Shown piece after piece: positions 1-6,744 of a stretch of 6,788 bases of DNA. The DNA lies in the NCBI GenBank assembly GCA_003552565.1, contig PUNB01000070.1, positions 1-6,788 on the forward strand, read 5' to 3'. Below the pieces are notes generated by a model, which was given only the letters and a program-made list of their open reading frames with translations, was not told the DNA's origin and did no database searches. The position numbers and the translations under genes are program-made. Source of the stretch: Lentisphaerota bacterium. Lineage in GTDB: Bacteria; Verrucomicrobiota; Lentisphaeria; Oligosphaerales; PUNB01. The number at the start of each line of letters is the position of its first letter. The first letter of the stretch is position 1.

Positions 1-975
1 CTGGTCGCGTTTTTCGATGAAGGATATGATGGCCATGGCACCGCCACATTTGGGGCATTTTAACGGGTCGACCTCGTACACGCGTTTGATGAGTGCCGCC
101 CACCGCATCCGGCAGAGTTTTCGATAAGGCGTGTCTTCATCATCGATGGCAATCCCCTCCCCGCCAGCCGCTTGATCAGCTTCCGCCCTGGCCCGTTGTC
201 CCCGCGTTTTGTTTGAGTAATGACCGTAGTAGCGTACCATTTGCATGCCGGGATCGGGAATGTGCTGTGTGATCTCGGCGATAAACTCTAGGGGGTCGAA
301 GATCTCGAAGTTGCGCGAGACGCCGCGCAGCAGTTTCTCGTCCCCGAGCGCGGGAAACGGCTGGCAGTCCGCTTTTTCGGCACGATAGACGACCTTGCCG
401 TCGTCACTCACGGAAATAATGCGGTCGAGGCTGAACGGACAACGGATCATATAAGCGGCGACGCGCTGCAGTCCGGCGGTATCGCCGGCATCGAGGGAGA
501 CGCTCTTATCCACGGAGAAGCCCGAGTGCTTCCAGGAGCGCATCTGGTCGATGACTTCCCGGCTGATCCGGCCCTCGTCGAGAAGTAGCTTGAAGAGTTT
601 GGTCTCCCAGACCTTGCGGAAGGGGGCGCCGGGGAGGTCGTCGGGAAGCGGGATAAAGACACCATCCGGAGTGAATGCACCGTATGTGGTGAGGCAGTGC
701 AGGTGCGGATGCCAGTTGCTGAGTTGCCCGTGCGTCTGGATCGCGGCGACCATGCCGGGGGTGACGTCGGCGCGGTCGAGCACTGCCCGGATGACCTCGA
801 CGGTGGTTTGCCAGGCAAGTGCCGGGAGTTTGCGGAGCAGGTCGCGATTGTAGCGGAAATACAGCCGAAAGCGTTTCGGCATGGTGAAAACAAACTGACG
901 GTGCGGAACGGGTGCGCAGATATTCTCGGCGATGTTGATGGATGTGACCAACGTGCGCTTTTGGTGGCAGGAGGA
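1..975 (-). pseudogene. IS91-family transposase, 5'-truncated and running off the left edge
   Basis: This is a transposase of the IS91 family (HUH/tyrosine, rolling-circle type), which nicks and transfers single-stranded DNA at element ends. I translated the minus strand directly; the frame is uninterrupted from about 1119 down to position 1. Visible landmarks in N-to-C order are SCHQKR, the last piece of the N-terminal zinc-binding domain (about 972-955); APVPHRQFVFTMPKRFR, a family signature (about 915-865); WHPHLHCL, the HUH metal-binding site (714-691); YMIRCPFSLDR, with the likely catalytic tyrosine at 453-451; MVRYYGHYSNKTRG (about 240-199); and a C-terminal CPKC zinc knuckle at 57-46. 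Full-length members have roughly 100 more N-terminal residues with further Cys motifs. These are missing, and family similarity stops near 975, so the copy is probably inactive. The first in-frame ATG (882) lies inside the conserved region and is not the true start. The C-terminus lies outside the window. The segment looks richer in G+C than the cassette to its right. Confidence 0.88.
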
Positions 976-1158
976 CGATTCGGAAACGGCCTGGCGAATC
1001 AACCCAGACACCTTTTTAACGAGGAAAGCCGCAGGCACCGCCAAGAGGTCGAAGATCAGTGCCGCCAGGCCAAGGCGGACCTGATTGATTTCTACGTCGG
1101 CCAGGATATCGCCGAACCATTAATGAACTTCTTTAAGCAACGCCGAAAAAGACATTAA
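976..1158 (+). pseudogene. Possible 3' remnant of an unidentified gene
   Basis: Where transposase similarity ends, a plus-strand frame reads a plausible hydrophilic C-terminus rich in Arg, Gln and Glu (for example QEVEDQCRQAKADLIDFYVG, then EPLMNFFKQRRKRH) before a TAA at 1156-1158. This frame stays open leftward to 697, but everything left of about 975 is antisense to the transposase and is not believable as protein. The opposite strand of 976-1119 is also open, in frame with the transposase, but its translation does not resemble an IS91 N-terminus. The simplest reading is that the truncated IS91 copy adjoins the tail of an older gene. I do not recognise the family, and the tail could be a chance reading frame. 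Confidence 0.25.
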
Positions 1159-1348
1159 CTAACTGATTTTACCGAAAGTGTTCACGAGTCACTGTTGAAG
1201 ACACTTCCCTGAGCCTCTTTTCTCGCCAAACTCCCGCCCTTTTTGGGGTCATACGATCTATTGAGACCAGCAAGTCAATGATTTGAAAACTGAACTTATT
1301 CATATTCACTTAAGTCATTTTTGGATGCAGGTATAAAACGTGGATACA

Positions 1349-1378
1349 TTGAACACATGTGCAATTTTTTTACATAAT
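1349..1378 (+). promoter_or_regulatory. Candidate sigma-70-type promoter for the three-gene cassette
   Basis: A -35-like TTGAAC (1349-1354) is followed after 18 bases by a -10-like CATAAT (1373-1378), five of six consensus bases. The overlapping TACATA at 1371-1376 gives a 16-base spacer. It lies in the most AT-rich part of the leader, with T-runs between the boxes. A perfect 8-bp palindrome, CACATGTG (1354-1361), overlaps the end of the -35 box and could be an operator. If used, the promoter leaves a leader of roughly 165-170 bases before the first gene. This rests on pattern matching only. Confidence 0.35.
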
Positions 1379-1421
1379 TTTTGCAAAAACATTAGTGCAT
1401 CTTATATGAGAAGTCGCCTTT

Positions 1422-1442
1422 AATAACCGCCGGAGGGTTATT
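1422..1442 (+). repeat. 7-bp inverted repeat in the 5' leader
   Basis: AATAACC (1422-1428) and GGTTATT (1436-1442) are exact reverse complements around the 7-base loop GCCGGAG. In RNA this would be a weak, A/U-rich stem with a purine-containing loop. It lies about 110 bases upstream of the first start codon. No T-run follows, so it does not look like an intrinsic terminator. It could be an operator, an RNA-binding site or a chance repeat. Confidence 0.35.
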
Positions 1443-1534
1443 TCGCCGACAGTCGGAATTCGCTTTGATTTTTATTCTGCCCCGATTGGCATGCATCCTG
1501 CTAGATGCTGGATGAAGAGGAAATCGAACAAAAC

Positions 1535-1544
1535 TGAAGAGAAG
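1535..1544 (+). promoter_or_regulatory. Ribosome binding site that selects the ATG at 1552
   Basis: The purine-rich stretch TGAAGAGAAG ends seven bases before the ATG at 1552. It is too close to the in-frame TTG at 1546, so the ATG is the better start. A second possible site, AGGTG at 1599-1603, precedes an in-frame ATG at 1609, but that start would remove the basic n-region of the signal peptide. Confidence 0.5.
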
Positions 1545-1551
1545 ATTGATT

Positions 1552-3891
1552 ATGAACAAAATACACTTTTCTTTTGGCAGCCGCACCCCATACAAACAGG
1601 TGACAACTATGTTCTTCACCTTATTCGCTTGCCTGCTGATCCTCCCCGGCAAAAGCCAGGCGGGCGAAGCAAATCGACACGGGGATCATTCGAAGATTGA
1701 TTTAATCACCATTCCGGAATCCAGGCCGCAACTGCTTGCGGTCATAAGCCCGGTGCTGGGGCGTTTGCGAGATGGCGACAATCAGCCCCTGCTGCTCTCA
1801 ACTTCCAGTTCCCCGCGTCCTGAAACTTTGGCGTTAATAAAAAATCTGGAGCGGAAAAATCCGCTGGTAATAAGCCGCTCCTGGAAACTCGACCCTCCTC
1901 GCTTCAGTCTCCCTCAGAATACAAACTTCCTGGAAATAAGTCCAGATTACAGCCGATTCAGCAATCGTGTTGCCCGAAAATTCTGGCAACGAAGTGATCA
2001 GGCTGTACTGGTCTCGAAAAAAGATCAGGAATCAATGATTCTCGGTTCGGCCTTGGCCGGACACCTGGAGGCCCCCCTTATTATTTACGATACGACAAAT
2101 AATAACAATGCTGTTCAGCAAACCTTGAATGATCTTCAGGTGGAACATGTATTTCTGGCGATGGGAAAAAACAGTCACCGTAATCACTGGACGAACAGAC
2201 TCAACCAGGAAATTGAACATTTAGACGCGGACACCTTGGAAAAAAGGTTGACTGTCGAGGTGGGAAAAGAAGAAATCAATGTTGTTACTCTGACTCGCTT
2301 ACCGGAAGACGCATCCCGGCGAGATAAAGCATCAGCCTGGCTTGCGCCTTATTACAGCATTGTCAGAGATTCTCCTGTGGTAATGAGTAACTCAGCTGAT
2401 GCCGGGGAAGCCGCAGAAAAGACGAAGAATCTGATTGAGGGAAACAATCTCAATCCCCGCTCAGTGACAATTCTGGGGGACAAAGAGGCTATCGGACAAA
2501 GGACGGTGGAAATCTATGAGGACCCTGACAAAGGGCCTCGGAAAGAGGACCGGAAACAACCGGATGTGAAGGATGACCAGGTAAAATACCGGATAGATGT
2601 GGAGCCATGCATGCCCGTAAACATGGAGGAAATTCCTTCGTTCGAGGTAGGAAGAATTCCTTTTTCCACAGTCGAGGAAGCTTGCACGTTTTTAACCCGC
2701 GGTTTCGTTCGCGATCAGGTTTTGGAAGATACAGAGTCCAAGGCCATGATGGCGGCCAACGCCGCGGCGGGAACCCGGGGACTGCCTCTTTCTGAAACCA
2801 TGGCCAGACTGTCAGCCGAGGAATTTAAAAATACCGGTTTAACGATAAATGCTTTTTACGGCGACTCGGTCTCAAGTGATGAAGCGGCTGAATCAGCCCT
2901 GCGAGCCAATCTGGTTATTTACCACGGACACACCGGTCATGAAGATTTTCTGCCCGAATCTCTGGACACCTCCATGGGGGATACTGACAGCATTGATGGT
3001 CAACATCCCCGGGAACAGCAGCATCAGGAGATTGACGGATATTACCCGGATCAACATGATATCCCTTCGCCTGAAATCACCCATGAACCTTACGAGCACG
3101 CCCCTGCCCGGCAGGAAATTGTGAAGCCTTCTCCAGAAAAGGCAGGAGAAATACCACCTGAACAGCTGGAAGGTCTGCCCTTGGTCATCCTCCAGAGCTG
3201 CTCCTCACTGGGCGAGAGATTTTTAGATCGCATTCACCCCTTTGGCGGGGCGGCTAAAATCGGCACTGTTTCGGCTATGCACTCCGCCTCCGGCACCGCC
3301 ATTATCAAAACCTTAACCGACAGTGTATTGTACAACGATGCCACCCTCGGGGAATCTCTGCGTAATGCTCGTATTTACTTTTTTCTCATGCAGAAACTGA
3401 AATACAGCCGCGATCATACCGAACAACCGAAAACTCAACGTGCCGCTTTAAGTTTCCAGTTGTGGGGTGACCCGGAACTGAAGGTTTTTCCCCATGCTCC
3501 CGACAAACCGCGTCAGGAACCTGCTGAAATCGAATTTACAGATTCCGGCTCCCTGAGGCTAAGTATTGACGCCGTGGACGAAATAAAAATAGAAACAGAT
3601 GATTACTTTGCCGACTTTTACCCCAAGGCTCAGGTGGCCGGAATAGTCAAACGCACAGGTGAGGATGAACCTCGCAGGGTGGCGCCGATTCATTTTTTAC
3701 AGAAAGAACTGCCGTCGACAAGAGAAACAAAATCATCCGGCCGGCTTGAGGTTAAGAACGTTGATTCGGCTGAAGCTTTTTACAGTATCGACAGAATGCA
3801 TGATCAACTCTATGTTTTGTTTTATCCGGAAAAAAGATATCACACCGAGGAAGAATACCTTCTGCAATTTCCGGAAGGAGATAAAAATTGA
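1552..3891 (+). CDS. Exported C25 (gingipain-like) clan CD cysteine peptidase
   Basis: This 779-residue protein is predicted to be exported and to cleave peptides in the periplasm or at the cell surface. Residues 1-37 form a Sec signal peptide: basic n-region, hydrophobic core TMFFTLFACLLIL, then a cleavage-like SQA. Residues about 150-320 contain segments such as GSALAGHLEAPLIIYD and SVTILGDKEAIG, resembling cell-wall-binding-2 (PF04122-like) repeats; this is a tentative call. FEVGRIPFSTVEEA (364-377) matches the strand preceding C25 catalytic cores. The catalytic pair is predicted as His460 in IYHGHTG (H458 is the alternative) and Cys550 in LQSCSSLGERF. FGGAAKIGTVSA and FQLWGDPELKVF (635-646) complete the C25/CHAT-like core. 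A roughly 77-residue acidic, His- and Pro-rich insert (about 464-540) separates the pair. Residues about 650-779 form an unassigned, probably beta-rich C-terminal domain. The gene leads the cassette and overlaps the next by three bases. Clan CD membership is firm; the exact subfamily is less so. Confidence 0.82.
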   Translation: MNKIHFSFGSRTPYKQVTTMFFTLFACLLILPGKSQAGEANRHGDHSKIDLITIPESRPQLLAVISPVLGRLRDGDNQPLLLSTSSSPRPETLALIKNLERKNPLVISRSWKLDPPRFSLPQNTNFLEISPDYSRFSNRVARKFWQRSDQAVLVSKKDQESMILGSALAGHLEAPLIIYDTTNNNNAVQQTLNDLQVEHVFLAMGKNSHRNHWTNRLNQEIEHLDADTLEKRLTVEVGKEEINVVTLTRLPEDASRRDKASAWLAPYYSIVRDSPVVMSNSADAGEAAEKTKNLIEGNNLNPRSVTILGDKEAIGQRTVEIYEDPDKGPRKEDRKQPDVKDDQVKYRIDVEPCMPVNMEEIPSFEVGRIPFSTVEEACTFLTRGFVRDQVLEDTESKAMMAANAAAGTRGLPLSETMARLSAEEFKNTGLTINAFYGDSVSSDEAAESALRANLVIYHGHTGHEDFLPESLDTSMGDTDSIDGQHPREQQHQEIDGYYPDQHDIPSPEITHEPYEHAPARQEIVKPSPEKAGEIPPEQLEGLPLVILQSCSSLGERFLDRIHPFGGAAKIGTVSAMHSASGTAIIKTLTDSVLYNDATLGESLRNARIYFFLMQKLKYSRDHTEQPKTQRAALSFQLWGDPELKVFPHAPDKPRQEPAEIEFTDSGSLRLSIDAVDEIKIETDDYFADFYPKAQVAGIVKRTGEDEPRRVAPIHFLQKELPSTRETKSSGRLEVKNVDSAEAFYSIDRMHDQLYVLFYPEKRYHTEEEYLLQFPEGDKN
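2923..3201 (+). other. Predicted catalytic His-Cys pair and intervening low-complexity insert
   Basis: Within the peptidase, the HGHTG block begins at 2923 and the catalytic Cys codon TGC is at 3199-3201. Clan CD peptidases place His before Cys at the ends of adjacent strands, usually with a moderate linker. Here most of the 90-residue interval is biased to Asp, Glu, His, Gln and Pro (for example HPREQQHQEIDGYYPDQHD). It looks disordered or metal-binding. An exposed, self-cleaved activation loop is another possibility; both are inference. Confidence 0.55.
3873..3880 (+). promoter_or_regulatory. Strong Shine-Dalgarno GGAAGGAG for a TTG start
   Basis: GGAAGGAG lies inside the last codons of the peptidase gene and ends seven bases before the TTG at 3888. 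It strongly supports this non-ATG start, which overlaps the upstream TGA (3889-3891). No better ATG with a ribosome binding site is found before the membrane helix at residues 22-38. Confidence 0.7.
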
Positions 3892-5531
3892 CGGATTGTC
3901 ATCAATCAGCGATACGAAGAAAAATCACCATCTTGCCCCATAGGCGATTTGCTTATTGGTCAGCCATATTGCTTACTCTTACCGGCGCTTTCTGCGCAAT
4001 GTTTCGTTACAGCACTTCCGGAATTGATCAAGCCCTGCCGAGTGAAGACAGCTGGAGGGTTACTTATGAACTGGAATTCAAGGCTGAAAAAGCCGGCGCA
4101 CAAATCTTTATCGCCTTGCCTCGAGATTCCTCCGCCTGCCGCGTTTTTAAAAGCAATATCCGCTCAGAAAAGACCCTTCCCTCCAGCGAAGCGCACGTTA
4201 AAACAACAGTGCGTGAACCGTCTTGCAAGTATGACGACAGAGAAATTAAATTAACCGTGTCTCATCCCGGAGAACATCAGATTGTGGCGGATTTAGGTAT
4301 TCACAGCAGAAATGAAGAAAATCTGCCAACGAAGGAAACCAGCGAATCACCGGAACCAGATAATTACGGCCGCTACCTGGCCAGTGAATCCGGTATTCAA
4401 GTTAAGGGCAAGGAAGTGCTAGCGACCCGGGAACAGCTGACCTCCGACTCTGCTTCCAAGAGCGAGTTGCTCAGCCGGTTCTTCGAGTATGTCCATAGCG
4501 AAATCGAGACCCGAAGCGAAAACAAGCCCGAATATGCCGAACAAGCGCTGAGAAGCTCGGAAGCTGAGGCGATCGGTAAAGCACGGGCCATGACAGCTCT
4601 TTCCCGGGCGGCTGGAATTCCGGCCCGCCTCGTCAGCGGCGTGGAATTGAAAGAGACGAACAAGGCTTCCGCTCACTTCTGGATGGAAGCCTTTGTCAAC
4701 GGCAAATGGAAACCGTTCGATCCTGAAAACGGCTATGAGGGGGAAATCCCCCATTATTATCTTGTACTTCGCCGCAGCCGGCTTTCTTTCGTTTGCGGCA
4801 CAGGGATAACCGATTTACAGACAAATATTTCAATCTCTGAAATCCATCCTGCAATCAGTATTTCTTCTGCTCAATTATGGCCGGGAAAAGATCTGCCCCT
4901 GGCCGAAATCTTCAGCCTGAAGCGTCTTCCGCTTGAACTGCAGCCTACCTTGGCGGTACTGTTGCTGTTTCCATTGGCCGCTTTAATAACCACTTTATTC
5001 AAAACCGTAATCGGAATTGACACCGTGGGTAACTTCACTCCGTCCCTGCTGGCTCTCAGCTTTGTTTACACCGGCTGGCAGATCGGAGCGTTACTGCTGT
5101 TTTTAGTGGTTTCGATCGGTCTGCTGGGCCGGACTTTGCTGGAGCGGATGAAACTGTTGCTGCTGCCGCGCTTAAGCATTGTCCTGACTCTCGTTATCCT
5201 CGGGATGATTTTGGGACTCTCGATTGTTGACCATTTCGCCCTTACACCAATTACCGGCCTGGTTCTTCTGCCAATGGTTATCACCACTATGATTGTAGAA
5301 CGTTTCTATGTGGCGGAGGAAGAGGAAGGCATTTCCTATTCACTGCAGCTCCTGGCTGGAACAGTGTTTGTAGGTTTTTTCTGCTTTCTGCTCTTGAACT
5401 GGAAAGCGGCGGGACAGCTTTTTCTCAGCTACCCGGAACTCCATTTCTTGACAATGGCGGCATTGATTCTGCTTGGAAGTTATAGGGGATTCAGACTGTC
5501 AGAATTGTGGCGTTTTCGCGATTTGCAATAA
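3888..5531 (+). CDS. Inactive transglutaminase-fold domain fused to seven transmembrane helices
   Basis: This 547-residue inner-membrane protein matches the 'inactive transglutaminase fused to 7 TM helices' family (Transglut_i_TM plus 7TM_transglut). A basic N-tail and one helix (about 22-38) should place residues 41-350 outside the cytoplasm. The domain contains the transglutaminase core segments LSRAAGIPARLVSG (238-251), AHFWMEAF (His263) and KPFDPENG (Asp278), but the expected cysteine position is Ala228 (in SEAEAIGK), so the triad is incomplete. Residues 353-540 form seven hydrophobic segments; IGIDTVGNFTPSLLAL is the family hallmark at the first to second helix junction, and AEEEEG is an acidic loop between helices five and six. 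The predicted topology is N-in, C-in. It begins with TTG, coupled to the peptidase gene. The role is unknown; a receptor, scaffold or transporter for a peptide product is plausible. The family call is firm and the function is not. Confidence 0.87.
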   Translation: MTDCHQSAIRRKITILPHRRFAYWSAILLTLTGAFCAMFRYSTSGIDQALPSEDSWRVTYELEFKAEKAGAQIFIALPRDSSACRVFKSNIRSEKTLPSSEAHVKTTVREPSCKYDDREIKLTVSHPGEHQIVADLGIHSRNEENLPTKETSESPEPDNYGRYLASESGIQVKGKEVLATREQLTSDSASKSELLSRFFEYVHSEIETRSENKPEYAEQALRSSEAEAIGKARAMTALSRAAGIPARLVSGVELKETNKASAHFWMEAFVNGKWKPFDPENGYEGEIPHYYLVLRRSRLSFVCGTGITDLQTNISISEIHPAISISSAQLWPGKDLPLAEIFSLKRLPLELQPTLAVLLLFPLAALITTLFKTVIGIDTVGNFTPSLLALSFVYTGWQIGALLLFLVVSIGLLGRTLLERMKLLLLPRLSIVLTLVILGMILGLSIVDHFALTPITGLVLLPMVITTMIVERFYVAEEEEGISYSLQLLAGTVFVGFFCFLLLNWKAAGQLFLSYPELHFLTMAALILLGSYRGFRLSELWRFRDLQ

Positions 5532-5587
5532 ATCTATTGAAGAAATTCCATACGTTTATAATCAGTGTAAACTTTAAAAATTTCATT

Positions 5588-6553
5588 ATGCCGGCAACCC
5601 AAAAATCAATCTTGAAGAAGTTTCTGCCGTCGTTTCGCCAAAAGCGAATTCTAGGACTGAACCGAAGAAATGTTGATTACCTTTTGCCGTTCAATTCCCG
5701 CTCCGGCTTTCCCCAGGTGGACAATAAGCTGACCACTAAAAAAATCTGCCGGGAAAACGACATCGAAGTACCAGAGACCTATGCTGTAATCAAACATCAT
5801 GGCGAAGCGCGATCCCTTCCGGAACAAATACGGCATCATTCCAGTTTTGTAATCAAACCGGCTGCCGGCTCAAGCGGTCGCGGTATAATGGTGATAAACA
5901 GAGACAATGACAATGAAAGCGGCGACCTGGTGAACGATATGGTTAAACTTGAAAACCTGAGGTATCATATTTTAACCATTCTCTCCGGCCTGTATTCCCT
6001 GGGCGGGCATCCGGATCAAGCAATAATTGAACAGCGGATAAAGATTCATCCGGTTTTTGAAATTTTTTTTCTCACTGGCCTTCCCGATATCAGAATAATC
6101 ATCTACCACGGAGTCCCGGCAATGGCTATGGTTCGGCTGCCGACCCGCGCTTCCGAAGGTCGAGCCAATCTCCATCAAGGGGCCATAGCCCTCGGCATCA
6201 ACGCGGCCACCGGTGAAACATTCGGAGGAGTACAGGGTAACCATGCGATCTCACTCCACCCCGACACAGGCCGACCTCTGACAAGTATTCGGATTCCACA
6301 GTGGTTTGAATTGCTGAAAGGCTCAATTAAACTTGGCGAAGCTCTTGAGCTGGGAGTTGTCGGAGTGGATTATGCCATTGATGTTCAATCCGGTCCGCTT
6401 GTCCTGGAAGCCAACGCTCGCCCTGGACTGTCAATTCAGCTCGCCAATCGCTGTGGACTGGTCCCCCGTTTCAGCTTCATTGATTCTCAGCAACCGGAGC
6501 TTTTAACAGCGGAAGAAAAAATGGATTTGACGGAAAACCTGGCGGAAATGTAA
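5588..6553 (+). CDS. Alpha-L-glutamate ligase-like ATP-grasp protein (RimK-related)
   Basis: This 321-residue cytoplasmic ATP-grasp enzyme belongs to the RimK-related glutamate-ligase-like family that accompanies transglutaminase-7TM genes. Members are expected to form an amide bond between an amino acid such as glutamate and a carboxylate through an acyl phosphate; the substrate is unknown. Visible motifs: GLNRRNVDYLLPFN (23-36), the family N-terminal signature; DNKLTTKKICRENDI (45-59); ATP-binding Lys90 in FVIKPAAGSSGRG with the glycine loop at 94-99; PDIRIIIYHGVPAMAMVRLP in mid-protein; Asp261 in VGVDYAID; and metal ligands Glu274 and Asn276 in LVLEANARPG. I chose ATG 5588 because the resulting length and N-terminus fit the family. 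An in-frame GTG at 5507 would add 27 residues and overlap the 7TM gene by 25 bases. No strong Shine-Dalgarno is seen for either start. No signal peptide or membrane segment is present. Confidence 0.88.
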   Translation: MPATQKSILKKFLPSFRQKRILGLNRRNVDYLLPFNSRSGFPQVDNKLTTKKICRENDIEVPETYAVIKHHGEARSLPEQIRHHSSFVIKPAAGSSGRGIMVINRDNDNESGDLVNDMVKLENLRYHILTILSGLYSLGGHPDQAIIEQRIKIHPVFEIFFLTGLPDIRIIIYHGVPAMAMVRLPTRASEGRANLHQGAIALGINAATGETFGGVQGNHAISLHPDTGRPLTSIRIPQWFELLKGSIKLGEALELGVVGVDYAIDVQSGPLVLEANARPGLSIQLANRCGLVPRFSFIDSQQPELLTAEEKMDLTENLAEM

Positions 6554-6744
6554 GGCGGTCTTAGATTCCCCCCAGAAAGACTACACCCAGCAACTGATTG
6601 ATGCGGCCGATAAGCTGTAGGCGGCTGCATTGGGTCGGACCTAAGCAATTAGTTGACTATCATTTGTTTATATCAATCTGTCCCCTTGAAAAAATGTTTA
6701 GAAGGCCAATTTTAGCCCTTGAATTGGCGTGCTAAGTTATAAAT
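6554..6744. other. Gene-free spacer between the cassette and the right-hand transposase
   Basis: No intact gene and no clear rho-independent terminator follow the ligase gene. One plus-strand frame ends in a protein-like tail (DSPQKDYTQQLIDAADKL, stop at 6618-6620) and might be a gene remnant, but it is too short to name. The right half becomes AT-rich and contains the inverted repeat at 6705-6728. Confidence 0.5.
6705..6728 (+). repeat. Inverted repeat upstream of the Y1 transposase
   Basis: GCCAATT (6705-6711) and AATTGGC (6722-6728) are exact reverse complements with a 10-base loop, ending 16 bases before the transposase start. Y1 transposases of the IS200/IS605 and REP-associated types recognise hairpins near element ends, so this could be such a hairpin. 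It could equally be an autoregulatory or chance palindrome. Confidence 0.4.

Larger units (their letters stand above)
1159..1551. other. Gene-free leader upstream of the cassette
   Basis: About 390 bases hold no credible coding region; short frames on either strand have no recognisable sequence. The stretch 1280-1400 is strongly AT-rich and carries the best promoter candidate. A 7-bp inverted repeat and a 5-bp dyad (CCGAC-A-GTCGG, 1446-1456) lie in the presumed untranslated leader. No convincing rho-independent terminator was seen. The six-base arms AAGTGT (1176-1181) and ACACTT (1201-1206) are separated by 19 bases and are not followed by a T-run. Confidence 0.6.

Noticed and set aside
447..893. 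Minus-strand open frame of 148 codons
   Set aside because: It is in a different frame from the IS91 transposase on the same strand; its Ser/Pro/Arg-rich translation is a frame shadow of that gene.
551..975. Plus-strand open frames opposite the transposase
   Set aside because: They are antisense to the conserved IS91 coding sequence and show no family motif; only the part right of about 975 could be real.
1621..1635. Possible lipobox (LFAC) in the peptidase signal peptide
   Set aside because: Phe at the -2 position and a hydrophobic stretch continuing after the Cys argue for an ordinary signal peptide cleaved later, near SQA.
1392..1652. Minus-strand open frame across the leader and signal peptide
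   Set aside because: No ribosome binding site or recognisable sequence; it overlaps the well-supported peptidase start.
2849..3124. Plus-strand alternative frame inside the peptidase insert
   Set aside because: The peptidase frame is continuous through this region with conserved His and Cys motifs, so this is a shadow, and a frameshift is not needed.
4397..4754. Overlapping minus-strand frames opposite the transglutaminase domain
   Set aside because: The plus strand encodes conserved transglutaminase motifs here; the minus frames have none.
6554..6640. Possible terminator after the ligase gene
   Set aside because: Only very short GC arms (GCCG/CGGC) with no T-run were found, so an intrinsic terminator is not supported.
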